NCBI GenBank assembly: GCA_033344815.1
Contig: JAWPMR010000001.1
Coordinates: 4,636,136 to 4,700,135 of the forward strand
Reading direction: 5' to 3'
Source: Paracoccaceae bacterium
GTDB taxonomy: Bacteria; Pseudomonadota; Alphaproteobacteria; Rhodobacterales; Rhodobacteraceae
Length of the DNA stretch: 64,000 nt
Shown here: positions 1 to 8,148 of the stretch, in pieces
Layout: each line of letters begins with the position of its first letter
How positions within the stretch are numbered: the first letter of the stretch is position 1
Made by a program: the position numbers and the translations under genes
The notes under the pieces: model-generated
Seen by the model: the letters and a program-made list of their open reading frames with translations, nothing else
Databases searched by the model: none
What the model was told of the DNA's origin: nothing

Positions 1-1041
1 ACTATCTAATGCTTGGCTCCTCTCGCATGGCGCAGTTCCAAAAATGATCACACGCGACATAGTGATATTGCCAGGATTGGTTCAGGATCGTGCGCTCAAT
101 TAGCACTTCGGGTGGAGAAATCCGTACGCTCTTGGCCGTCTACGCCAAGTCTACCGGGTCTGGCTTCTTCTTTGCGTTCACGAATTTCGGGTACATGCCA
201 GCTGAGGTTTCCTTTTTGTTCAAAAACACGGCACCCACCTGCTGATTGGTGGCTCCGGCCGGGTTGACGGGTTGTGTTCGTAGGACGAGGCCGCAGAAGC
301 TCCTTTGGGAACGCCCGGAGCGGACGTCTCGCGTCACTCAGAGGCACGTTTACCTTGGGCTGCGCGCCGTTGCGCGTTGAGACCCGTGTTCTGTTTGATG
401 TTCGGCCAGCGTCACAACATTATGAAATTCTATGGGTTGGCGGAAAACACTTTGGAAACAGTCGATCGGTATCAGGTCGACCGCCGCGTCGTCATAGGTC
501 GTCTCCCGCGGGCAATTGTTGAGCTGCAGGCAACTGACCCTACCAAGGGCGATACACCGACGGATGTGGGATTTGGACCAAATGAGAGGCGTGCAGAAAA
601 CCTGTTCAAGACCAATCGGCAAGCGCCCGTAAGAAACGCGATAACTCAATGAAAATAAATGTTTTTTACATCGATGATGTAAGCTTGATCGACAATAATG
701 GCAATTTTCAGGTTGCTGGCTGCAAATAGTTTCTTCAAGAGGTCGCAACCTCCAGCCCGCGGGACTTGAGACCCTGCTGAACGCGCAGACCGGTACGTCC
801 GAGAGTGCTATGATCGATGTTCAACATTCCGGTTTTGGCGGGACCCTCATGGGGAGCTGGCGGTTGAAAAAGACGAGATACTTGACCTTAGTATTCTTTT
901 GGCCACTGCCTGCGTGCACCCGGCGCGGACCAAGCACCCGATCCGTTGTTTGTCCTGCTGGAGTCGCCGCGCAATATTGTGGACAAGCCTCAACAGAGCG
1001 TGCCGCAGGGTGATTGCAGCAAACTGTTCACTCGGTGAGGG
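1..1041. other. Region without an intact gene; possible decayed ORF at its right end
   Basis: No open frame here resembles a known family, and the short frames on both strands overlap one another. On the plus strand from about 747 to 1011 three successive stretches look codon-like but lie in three different frames: roughly 747-846, 845-935 and 940-1011. The last ends with a TGA at 1009-1011 after the residues GDCSKLFTR. This could be the 3' part of a gene broken by two frameshifts, but I cannot name the protein. No tRNA, terminator or insertion-sequence end was seen. Confidence 0.3.
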
Positions 1042-2001
1042 TCAAAGGGTGTCTTTTGGTGTCTTGCCGGCAAAAAACGCATCGAGATTATCCAGCGCCC
1101 TGAAGCCCATCGCGTCGCGGGTGCGTGTCGTGGCAGATCCGATATGGGGCAACATGAAGATATTATCATGCGCCGCAAACGCAGGATTTCCGCCGGGTTC
1201 TATCTGAAAGCAATCCAGACCGGCCGCGGCAATCTGACCGTTTTCCAACGCGCCGATCAAAGCGTCCTCATCCACCAGCGCGCCGCGCGCCGAATTTACA
1301 ATAATCGCTCCTTTCGGCAACAAGGCAAAGCGATCCGCGTTCATCAGGTTTGTGGTCTCGGGCGTTGCCGGGCAGTGTAGGGACAGGAAGTCCGCAACAC
1401 TCAAAAGGCTGTCAACGGTGTCATGATAGATCGCGCCCTGTGCTTCATCCTGTGGCAGTTCTGAACGATTGAAGTAATGGATTTCCATGTCGAAACCGCG
1501 CGCTTTGGCGGCGAAGGCGCGGCCAACGCGGCCCATGCCGACGATTCCAAGACGAGATCCTGTCACCTGTTTGCCGACCATGAAAGACGGCGACCAGAAA
1601 TCCCATTGCCCGTTGCGCACGATCCGGTCGCCCGCCACTGCGTGACGCGCCGCACCCAGCATCAGCAACATAGCCAATTCCGCTGTGGCATCTGACAGCA
1701 CATCCGGCGTGTTTGTTACCGTAATGCCGCGCGCTTTGAGAGCAGGTAAATCACAATGATCCACACCAACGGAGTGATTGGCGATAATCTTCAGACGTGT
1801 GTCCAGTTTGGCCGCTACATCGGCATTGAAATGCTCCGAATGGCAAGGGATTATAGCATCGAATTCCGCGCTGGCGGCAATCAGTTCCTGTGCGGTGCCG
1901 GGGGTGTCCTCGTGGTTGATGACAACATCATAGTCACGTGCTGCGCGTTCCAGCGTCGCATCTGACAGACGGCGGGTGATCCAGAGACGGGGTTTGGTCA
2001 T
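1042..2001 (-). CDS. D-2-hydroxyacid dehydrogenase, NAD(P)-dependent (glyoxylate/hydroxypyruvate reductase-like)
   Basis: This 319-residue protein is a cytosolic reductase of 2-oxo acids to D-2-hydroxy acids. It has the family layout: an N-terminal substrate half, the Rossmann motif GMGRVGR near residue 155, the conserved stretch NSARGALVDEDAL, then AGLDCFQIEP with the catalytic Glu and LPHIGSAT with the catalytic His. Length is normal for the family. It is the last gene of a minus-strand operon that begins with a TRAP transporter and stands beside the glyoxylate-consuming bhc locus, so glyoxylate or hydroxypyruvate is a reasonable substrate. The exact substrate cannot be read from the sequence; phosphoglycerate dehydrogenase is less likely because the C-terminal regulatory domain is absent. 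The start ATG lies 3 nt after the stop of the small membrane protein gene. Confidence 0.9.
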   Translation of the reverse strand: MTKPRLWITRRLSDATLERAARDYDVVINHEDTPGTAQELIAASAEFDAIIPCHSEHFNADVAAKLDTRLKIIANHSVGVDHCDLPALKARGITVTNTPDVLSDATAELAMLLMLGAARHAVAGDRIVRNGQWDFWSPSFMVGKQVTGSRLGIVGMGRVGRAFAAKARGFDMEIHYFNRSELPQDEAQGAIYHDTVDSLLSVADFLSLHCPATPETTNLMNADRFALLPKGAIIVNSARGALVDEDALIGALENGQIAAAGLDCFQIEPGGNPAFAAHDNIFMLPHIGSATTRTRDAMGFRALDNLDAFFAGKTPKDTL

Positions 2002-2004
2002 GGC

Positions 2005-2199
2005 TTATTTCTTTCGGATGCATTCGTCCCAGTAGTCGTAAATCGCCATCGCGCAGACGATGATCACGATCACCATGAACGGAAATCCACCCCAGAACCC
2101 GGCAAAGCCGGTTGAGATGCTGTGCGACAGTTCGCCGACAAATATCACCAGCAGGGCGGTTCCGATTAACCCGACGATCAGTTTGACGATATATGACAT
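2005..2199 (-). CDS. Small hydrophobic membrane protein, unknown function
   Basis: This 64-residue protein has two predicted membrane segments: residues 4-21 (IVKLIVGLIGTALLVIFV) and about 39-56 (FPFMVIVIIVCAMAIYDYW), followed by a charged tail ending ECIRKK. I chose the ATG at 2199 because AAAGGA lies just upstream; an in-frame start further upstream would run into the end of the amidase gene. It sits between the amidase and the 2-hydroxyacid dehydrogenase in the TRAP operon with gaps of only 16 and 3 nt, so it is probably co-transcribed. I recognise no family. It is too short to be a TRAP small subunit, and that subunit is already present at 4950-5540. Confidence 0.7.
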   Translation of the reverse strand: MSYIVKLIVGLIGTALLVIFVGELSHSISTGFAGFWGGFPFMVIVIIVCAMAIYDYWDECIRKK

Positions 2200-2215
2200 T
2201 TTGATGTCCTTTTCT

Positions 2216-3556
2216 TCAAGCGGCGGCTGCCGCAATGTGGTTTTGTAACCAACGCGCCGTGCGCAGCAGGCGGTTATCTTTTTTCGCAGGTCCGATGAGT
2301 TGCACCCCAATGGGCAAGCCGGTTTCACCCACCAACAAGGGCAGGGTCACGCAAGGCAGGCCGGCCAGCGTCCACAGGGTGCAGAAAATCGGATCGCCCG
2401 TCCCCGCACCAAAAAGCGGCGCTTCGCCAGCGGCCGCAGGGGCGATGATCGCATCAAATTCAATAAAGAAGTCATCGAAAAACGCTTGCGCCGAGGCTTT
2501 GACGGCCAGCGCGTCTTCATATTCGGCTGTGCTGATCTGACGCGCGCGGGTGATGACCGGTTTCAGTGTCTCACTGATCTGATCCCAGTTGTTGTCAAAC
2601 ACCTCGGCCTGATGCAGCGCGATTTCATATTCGTGAATGCGCGCCTGAACGGCAACCAGATTGGAGAGTTGGTTGGCCGGATCCATACGCGTGACGCGTG
2701 CGTCGAGGATCTCCATCACACCTTCCAGACCTTCATGCGCGGCTTCTGAGAGGCGGTCATTGAAAGGCAAGTTGAACCAGGCAAAATCGGGATCAACCGG
2801 GGCCTCCTCCTGCGCTCCCCTGGACATACTGGGGCGTGCGTGGGCAAAGCTTTCTGGGTCGCGCTGATCATATCCTGAAATGGCATCGGCCAGAAATGCT
2901 GCGTCCTCCAGGGTGCGCGCGAAGGTTCCGATCTGATCAAGCGAGACGGAGGTTTGCAAAACGCCCGTGCGGGGGATCATCCCGCGTGTGGGTTTAAGTC
3001 CGAAGGTTCCACAGAAAGACGCAGGCCGGATCACAGATCCATTCGTTTGTGTCCCAATTGCCAAGGGAACATGGCCCGCCGCAACAGCTGCTGCCGATCC
3101 ACTGGAGGAGCCACCCGGCGAATGATCCGCATTATGCGGGTTGCGGGTTTCATTGGCATGCACGAAAGCAAGTTCGGTGGTCACGGTCTTACCCATGATC
3201 ACCGCGCCCGCCTCGCGCAGCATTTCAACGATCCGCGCGTCAGCCTCGCTTTGACGACCTTTGAAAATGGCGGTGCCGCGTTGTGTGGGCATGTCACGCG
3301 TATCAATGATGTCCTTGAGCGCTACCGGGATGCCGTGCAGTGGGCCGGTGGCCAGACCTTTTTGGCGCAGCGCATCGCAGGCCGCAGCCTGAGCCAGTGC
3401 CGCTTCGGGATCAAGATGCGCCCAGGCGTGAATGACACCATCCGTCTCTGCGATGTGGTTGAGACAGGATTGCACCAATTGCACCGATTTGAGCTGGCCG
3501 GAGGCGATGTAACCCGCCGCCTCCGTTGCTGTAAGCGTATGTGGTTTAATCTTCAC
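2216..3556 (-). CDS. Amidase, amidase-signature (AS) family
   Basis: This 446-residue enzyme hydrolyses a carboxamide in the cytosol. The amidase-signature core is clear: the Lys region [11 protein letters not shown], the Gly/Ser-rich motif [15 protein letters not shown] carrying the catalytic cis-Ser and Ser, and [17 protein letters not shown]. The start is GTG at 3556 and overlaps the stop of the upstream dctM gene (GTGA), so translation is coupled to the transporter. The family covers glutamyl-tRNA amidotransferase A, allophanate hydrolase and many catabolic amidases. No gatB or gatC is present and the neighbours are a TRAP transporter and a dehydrogenase, so a catabolic role on an imported amide is likely. 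The substrate is unknown. Confidence 0.9.
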   Translation of the reverse strand: MKIKPHTLTATEAAGYIASGQLKSVQLVQSCLNHIAETDGVIHAWAHLDPEAALAQAAACDALRQKGLATGPLHGIPVALKDIIDTRDMPTQRGTAIFKGRQSEADARIVEMLREAGAVIMGKTVTTELAFVHANETRNPHNADHSPGGSSSGSAAAVAAGHVPLAIGTQTNGSVIRPASFCGTFGLKPTRGMIPRTGVLQTSVSLDQIGTFARTLEDAAFLADAISGYDQRDPESFAHARPSMSRGAQEEAPVDPDFAWFNLPFNDRLSEAAHEGLEGVMEILDARVTRMDPANQLSNLVAVQARIHEYEIALHQAEVFDNNWDQISETLKPVITRARQISTAEYEDALAVKASAQAFFDDFFIEFDAIIAPAAAGEAPLFGAGTGDPIFCTLWTLAGLPCVTLPLLVGETGLPIGVQLIGPAKKDNRLLRTARWLQNHIAAAAA

Positions 3557-4920
3557 GGAACATAGACACCGAAGAGATAGTCAGGGAACCACAGGGCGAT
3601 GCCAGGGAACTGGTACATCAGGACCATCGTAAAGATCACAATGCCGAGGTAAGGCATGATCCCGCGGAAGATTTCCATGAGCTCGATCTGCTTTTTTAAC
3701 ACCCCTTTTAGGTAGTAGGCCGACATGGCCATAGGTGGTGTCAGGAAGGAAGTTTGCAGATTGAGTGCAACCAGCATGGCAAAGAAATAGGGGTTCACAC
3801 CGAATACTTCGAGCAGTGGCAGGAAGATCGGGACGAAGATAATCAGGATTTCCGACCATTCCAGCGGCCAGCCGAGCAGGAAGATGATGATCTGCGCGAG
3901 CACGAGGAATTCCCATGGCTCCAGATCCATACCGCCCACCCAATCGGCGATGATGTCATGTCCTCCGAGGTATGAGAAAACGCTTGCAAAGGTCCAGGAG
4001 CCGACGAAGAGCCAACAGACCATCGCTGTGGCCTTGGCCGTCAAAAACACACTTTCCTTGAGCTTGGTCCATGACATCGAGCGATAAAGAACGGCGAGAA
4101 CCATACCCCCGAGCGCGCCCATCGCGGCCGCTTCTGCCGGGGTTGCGAGACCACCGAGGATGGAGCCAAGCACCAGTGCGATCAGGACCGTAAGAGGCAC
4201 GAAGCTCACCAACAGGTTCAAGTAAATCTCGCGCGGGGGCGGGACGTCATCCATTGTTGGCTTTGGGGCCAGTGCCGGATTGAAAAACACCCGAATGATC
4301 ACATAGACGATGTAAAGGCCCGCGAGGATGATGCCCGGGAATACTGCCGCAGCATAAAGCCGCAAGGGCGAGAGATCTGCGATGGCAGAGTAGACGATCA
4401 ACATGATCGAGGGCGGGATCAGAATGCCCAAGGTCCCACCAGCACAAATCACGCCTGCGGCGAAGCTCTTGTTGTAGTTGGCATTTGCCATAGCCGGGAA
4501 AGCGAGCAATCCCATCAACGTCACAACCGCACCAACGATCCCCGAAGCGGTTGAGAAAACCGCACAGGTCAGGAGTGCCGCGATGGCCAGTGATCCAGGC
4601 AGGTTACGCGCCGCCTGATAGAGCGAAAAGAAAAGCTTGTCGACGATGTTCGCGCGTTCCACCACATAGCCCATGAAGAGGAACAGGGGGATGGCAACAA
4701 GCGTCGGGTTTTCCATCACCGAATAGGTATTCTGGTTTAGCAGATAGAAAATGTTGTTGTTGAAAATGTCACTGAAGGTCTCGATCGGGCCGCCCTGGTG
4801 ATAAGCGTAATAGCCAAAGGCCACACCCATCGCCAGCAACGTGAACGCAATCGGAAAACCAAGTAAAACCAGCACAATAAATAGGCCCAGCATCAACAGG
4901 GCGACTTCGGGATTTGTCAT
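3553..4920 (-). CDS. dctM: TRAP transporter large permease subunit (DctM type)
   Basis: This 455-residue, very hydrophobic protein is the large integral-membrane subunit of a tripartite ATP-independent periplasmic transporter, which couples solute uptake to an ion gradient. Family traits include repeated transmembrane stretches, the motif AGVICAGGTLGILIPPSIMLIVY, and GGLATPAEAAAMGALGGM. I placed the start at the ATG at 4920 (MTNPEVALLML); the frame is open further upstream but that part is charged, non-family sequence overlapping dctQ. It lies 29 nt after dctQ and overlaps the amidase start. Together with dctQ and dctP it forms a complete TRAP system. Confidence 0.95.
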   Translation of the reverse strand: MTNPEVALLMLGLFIVLVLLGFPIAFTLLAMGVAFGYYAYHQGGPIETFSDIFNNNIFYLLNQNTYSVMENPTLVAIPLFLFMGYVVERANIVDKLFFSLYQAARNLPGSLAIAALLTCAVFSTASGIVGAVVTLMGLLAFPAMANANYNKSFAAGVICAGGTLGILIPPSIMLIVYSAIADLSPLRLYAAAVFPGIILAGLYIVYVIIRVFFNPALAPKPTMDDVPPPREIYLNLLVSFVPLTVLIALVLGSILGGLATPAEAAAMGALGGMVLAVLYRSMSWTKLKESVFLTAKATAMVCWLFVGSWTFASVFSYLGGHDIIADWVGGMDLEPWEFLVLAQIIIFLLGWPLEWSEILIIFVPIFLPLLEVFGVNPYFFAMLVALNLQTSFLTPPMAMSAYYLKGVLKKQIELMEIFRGIMPYLGIVIFTMVLMYQFPGIALWFPDYLFGVYVP

Positions 4921-4949
4921 TTTTTTATCTTTCTTCCTGCAGCGCGTTG

Positions 4950-5540
4950 CTATTTCTTGCTTGGGTGTATCGCTTGGATTTCGGCCAGATCTGCCTCTGA
5001 GAGCAGGTCTTCTGTCTCCTTCACATCCGCCAACCGTTCGGGCCATTCGCCGCTGCGCATCGCCATCACACAACGCACGAGTTCAGCGGCACCTTGTACC
5101 ATCAGCAAAACGCCGGCCACCGGTATCAGCGATTTGAAAAAATAGACCTGAATGCTGGCCGGGCTGTTGAAGCTGACCTCTTTCCAGCGCCAGCTGTCAG
5201 AGGCGATTTCATAACCAAACCAAGCCAACGCGGTGATGCCAGGGAAGAAAAACAGGAAATAGAGGACGAAATCGAGACCCGCCTGCACCTTGACCGGGAA
5301 GAGGCGGTACACGACGTCAGCGCGCACATGGGTGTCCTGGGCAAGAGCGTATGCACCACACATCAGAAACAGTGCGCCGTACATCTGGATCATCATGTCA
5401 AAAGCCCAGACGGTAGGCGCATTCAGGACGTAGCGCACAAAGACCTCATAAGACACCGAAAGCGTCAGGATCAGAATGCACCAGCCGAAGGCACGACCGA
5501 CCCAAAGGCTCAGTCCTTCGATGGCGTGAACGAATTTCAT
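4950..5540 (-). CDS. dctQ: TRAP transporter small permease subunit (DctQ type)
   Basis: This 196-residue protein has four predicted membrane segments and the small-subunit topology of TRAP transporters; it pairs with the DctM subunit encoded downstream. Recognisable features are the first helix WVGRAFGWCILILTLSVSYEVFVRY, a VWAFDMMIQMYGALFLMCGAYAL segment, and the HVRADVVY stretch typical of DctQ. The start ATG at 5540 has AGGGAAA upstream; the frame extends further 5' but into the hairpin-containing intergenic region. The C-terminal tail is charged (ETEDLLSEADLAEIQ). It is preceded by a 112-nt gap from dctP that holds a strong stem-loop. Confidence 0.92.
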   Translation of the reverse strand: MKFVHAIEGLSLWVGRAFGWCILILTLSVSYEVFVRYVLNAPTVWAFDMMIQMYGALFLMCGAYALAQDTHVRADVVYRLFPVKVQAGLDFVLYFLFFFPGITALAWFGYEIASDSWRWKEVSFNSPASIQVYFFKSLIPVAGVLLMVQGAAELVRCVMAMRSGEWPERLADVKETEDLLSEADLAEIQAIHPSKK

Positions 5541-5606
5541 GGTATTGATTTCCCTGTCATGGCTGCGCGGGTTTTCTTGTCGAAACCCGGTCAACGCAGT
5601 GGAGTC

Positions 5607-5629
5607 CGGGCGCTCGTCGAGAGCGCCCG
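5607..5629 (-). promoter_or_regulatory. Stem-loop between dctP and dctQ
   Basis: CGGGCGCTC (5607-5615) pairs perfectly with GAGCGCCCG (5621-5629) around a 5-nt loop. It lies just after the receptor gene dctP and before the permease genes in the transcribed direction, with no run of U behind it. That placement suits an mRNA-stabilising or partial-termination hairpin that favours the abundant receptor over the permeases. Confidence 0.6.
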
Positions 5630-5652
5630 AACTCAGTCCGTCACGTGTTAAA

Positions 5653-6747
5653 TCAACCGAAGTAGTGGTTGTAGGCCAGCTTGTAGTCAGGCTGGTTCAG
5701 GTTGAGATAGTTCATCACGTCCTTGGCATAAGCTTTCTGTGACTCCATCACCTTGGCAAAGAACGGATCGTCTCCGGCGATGCGGTCGGCAACCTTGTCC
5801 CAGGCTTCAAGCTGTGCGGCCATCACCGAATCCGGTGTGCGGTACACGTTCACGCCGTCCGTTTCCTGCAATTTCAGCAGGTCATCGGAATAACGCTTGG
5901 TGTTGCCCCAGTAGAAGCCGGAGTTTTCGGCCATGGACGCATTTTTGATGATCGCTTTGTGATCATCGCTGAGCGCATTGTATTTGTCTTTGTTGATTGT
6001 GACCTCAAAGAACTCCTGGCTCTGGTGGAACGACGCCAAGTGGTAATGCTTGGACACGTCCTGCATACCAAAGTCACGGTCAGACGTCGGGTTGTTGAAC
6101 TCTGCCGCGTCAATCAGGCCTGACTTCATTGCAGGCTGGATCTCACCGCCCGGAAGTTGAACAACCGACATGCCCATTTCAAGCAGAACGTCAGCAGCCA
6201 GGCCAACGGTCCGGTATTTCAGACCACTCATTTGTGAGGCGTCTTTGATTTCTTCTTTGAACCACCCCAAAGGCTGTGCAGGCATTGGTGAATTGAAGAA
6301 AGACACAACGTTCAAACGCAATTCGGCCATCAACTCGTCAAAGAGCTCTTGCCCGCCGCCTGCGTAAACCCAGCCCAGCACTTCCTGGCTCGACCAGCCA
6401 AAGCAAGGACCTGTGCCAAAGAGCGACGCGGCTTTTGATTTGCCGTACCAGTAGGCGGGTACGTAGTGCGCTGCATCCAGAACGCCGCGATGTACCGCAT
6501 CCTGCATCTGGCTGGTTTTGACAACGGCGTCTACCGACAGCACTTCGATTGTCAGCGATCCGCCGGACATTTCATTCACGCGGGCCGCAAAAGATTGAGC
6601 GTTTTCAAGGAAAATACCGCCACCCCATGCAGCTTGCATTTTCAATGTGACGCCATGTCCGTCGGCGAGAGCGGGTGTGGCGAGTGCTGCAGCGCCTGCT
6701 ACGGCAGAGCCACGCAGGAATTTTCTGCGGTTAAGATTATCTGTCAT
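5653..6747 (-). CDS. dctP: TRAP transporter solute receptor (DctP type, TakP-like)
   Basis: This 364-residue periplasmic receptor binds the solute for the TRAP permease. It starts at the ATG at 6747 behind a strong GGGAGGA site. The N-terminus carries a twin-arginine-like signal, NRRKFLRGSAVAGAAALATPALA, cleaved before DGHG. The mature part has the TRAP receptor pattern, including AHYVPAYWYGKSKAASLFGTGPCFG and DAAEFNNPTSDRDFG. These resemble the TakP-type 2-oxoacid receptors of Rhodobacter, a resemblance I infer from motif memory. A 2-oxoacid such as glyoxylate or pyruvate, or a related hydroxy acid, would fit the neighbouring dehydrogenase and bhc genes, but the ligand is not proven. It is the first gene of the six-gene operon. 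Confidence 0.93.
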   Translation of the reverse strand: MTDNLNRRKFLRGSAVAGAAALATPALADGHGVTLKMQAAWGGGIFLENAQSFAARVNEMSGGSLTIEVLSVDAVVKTSQMQDAVHRGVLDAAHYVPAYWYGKSKAASLFGTGPCFGWSSQEVLGWVYAGGGQELFDELMAELRLNVVSFFNSPMPAQPLGWFKEEIKDASQMSGLKYRTVGLAADVLLEMGMSVVQLPGGEIQPAMKSGLIDAAEFNNPTSDRDFGMQDVSKHYHLASFHQSQEFFEVTINKDKYNALSDDHKAIIKNASMAENSGFYWGNTKRYSDDLLKLQETDGVNVYRTPDSVMAAQLEAWDKVADRIAGDDPFFAKVMESQKAYAKDVMNYLNLNQPDYKLAYNHYFG

Positions 6748-7073
6748 ATATCCTCCCAAGGAACGGGCATGATGTGCCCTTTTGTGTGTTGCGTGCGCGA
6801 AGCACGCTGTCTGCGAAAAATTTGGAAATCAAACTCGCCAAAGAATATGGCCATTCTCAACCGTATCCTCCTGAAACCGTTGAGCGGAGCCCCTCCCAAA
6901 TTATCATTTGCGAAGATAGCCTATGCCACCCGGCTGGCAAGGGAAATTTAGCGGTAAAACAACCCTTTAGTTCAACCTGCGAGTGAAAGAAGCTTGATTT
7001 CCATCGATATCATAGTGATTCTTGCCGTCTCTCCCTTTTCTCCTTCCTGGAGTTATTGATTTGGCGGCTTGTG
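6748..7073. other. Intergenic region, dctP leader and bhcR 3' side
   Basis: About 326 bp separate dctP (start at 6747) from the end of bhcR (7074), both on the minus strand. It must contain the promoter of the TRAP operon and the 3' end of the bhcR transcript. A perfect 6-bp inverted repeat, GCGTGC-GCGAA-GCACGC at 6791-6807, lies in the presumed dctP leader. No gene-length frame with family resemblance is present. Confidence 0.5.
6791..6807 (-). promoter_or_regulatory. Inverted repeat in the dctP leader
   Basis: GCGTGC and GCACGC flank a 5-nt spacer, 44 nt upstream of the dctP start. It could be an operator or a leader hairpin; nothing in the sequence decides which. It does not resemble the inverted repeat in front of bhcA. 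Confidence 0.35.
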
Positions 7074-7949
7074 TCATTGTGTGTTGCTCAGCATTGCGTT
7101 TGCACCGTCCGCTTGCTGATGTTGAATATGTGTTGGTGCGCGTCCGCCAATCAACGTTGTGATGTCGCGCGCTGCCTCCGCAACCGTAGCCCCAAGCGTG
7201 GGGACACGCAGATCGTCAAAGCGCGTGCTGGGTCCTGAAATGGACACACCTGCGACCGGATCGGCATACTCGTCATAAATTATGGCGCCAATGCAAGACA
7301 TGCCCACGTGGCGTTCTTCCTTGTCGAAAGACCAGCCCCGTGCGTCTGTTTTTTCCAAATCGGCAAACAGGGCGTCCGGCGTGACCAGCGTGTTTTCGGT
7401 AAAGCTGGTCAGCCCTGTCCCCATCAGCAGTTTTCGCACACGATCCGGCGGCATTGCAGACAAGATCGCTTTTCCGGTGCCAGAGGCGTGCATGGACGTT
7501 CGGGTGCCGCGTGCGAAGAAAGCGCGTATCGGGTTTTGGGTCTCTACCTGTCCGACGAAAACGACCTCGGCGCCATCCGGGATTGCCAAATTTGCCGTTT
7601 CGCCGGTTTTTTCCATCAGATGGCGCATAACGGGCCGACTGACTGCGCTCAACCCCGTACGGTTCATGAAGGAAATACCAGTTCTATAGGCTTCAATCCC
7701 GATCACCCAATCCTGGCGTTCTTCATCGAAGGCGACGAAATCGTGCTTTTGCAGAGTCGTCAGAATTCTATGCGTCGTAGCCGTTGGTACGCCAAGTGAG
7801 AGCGAAAGATCCGTCAAGGTCGCGCGGTCAGCACGTGAGACACCCTTCAAAATGCTGAGCGCACGGTCAAGCGACTGCAGAGTTCCTGCAGAGCTTTCGC
7901 GAAACTGCGACTTGGGTCTTCCACGTTGCCTTTTCTGCACTTTACCCAT
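7074..7949 (-). CDS. bhcR: IclR-family regulator of the beta-hydroxyaspartate cycle (BhcR)
   Basis: This 291-residue protein has the IclR layout: an N-terminal winged helix-turn-helix (about residues 25-80, with ALSILKGVS, TLTDLSLSLGVPTATTHRILTTL) and a C-terminal effector domain (GETANLAIPDGAEVVFVGQVET, HASGTGKAILSAM, CIGAIIYDEYADPVAGVSISGP). The first 15 residues are basic. It is divergent from bhcA across a 199-bp AT-rich gap. In Paracoccus denitrificans the IclR regulator next to bhcABCD controls that cluster and responds to glyoxylate; identical placement here supports the name. The neighbouring TRAP operon on the same strand could be a second target, which is inference. Confidence 0.9.
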   Translation of the reverse strand: MGKVQKRQRGRPKSQFRESSAGTLQSLDRALSILKGVSRADRATLTDLSLSLGVPTATTHRILTTLQKHDFVAFDEERQDWVIGIEAYRTGISFMNRTGLSAVSRPVMRHLMEKTGETANLAIPDGAEVVFVGQVETQNPIRAFFARGTRTSMHASGTGKAILSAMPPDRVRKLLMGTGLTSFTENTLVTPDALFADLEKTDARGWSFDKEERHVGMSCIGAIIYDEYADPVAGVSISGPSTRFDDLRVPTLGATVAEAARDITTLIGGRAPTHIQHQQADGANAMLSNTQ

Positions 7950-7980
7950 CCATGAGAATCAACTTCACTATTTATCACAC

Positions 7981-8001
7981 AATTGAAAAATAATTTCAAT
8001 T
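7981..8001. promoter_or_regulatory. Candidate BhcR operator (IclR-box-like inverted repeat)
   Basis: AATTGAAA-AATAA-TTTCAATT is a perfect 8-bp inverted repeat with a 5-nt spacer in the bhcR-bhcA gap. The TGAAA-N5-TTTCA core resembles the TGGAAA-N3-TTTCCA pattern of IclR-type boxes. It sits 32 nt upstream of the bhcR start and 148 nt upstream of bhcA. A weaker repeat, GAAAA-ACA-TTTTC, lies at 8075-8087 nearer bhcA. Confidence 0.5.
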
Positions 8002-8148
8002 ACTCGAATAAAATGATTTATGAAAAAATGAAAAAGCAATAAAAACAATGTATTGAATATTAAGTTGCATAAATGAAAAACATTTTCGAGAAAGTTGATT
8101 TTGTCAGGCCATTCGCTAAGTTGCCATGAAACCTAGGAGGAACTCGTC

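Noticed and set aside
649-729. A 26-codon peptide starting MKINVFYIDD
   Set aside because: Too short, no ribosome-binding site and no operon context to support it.
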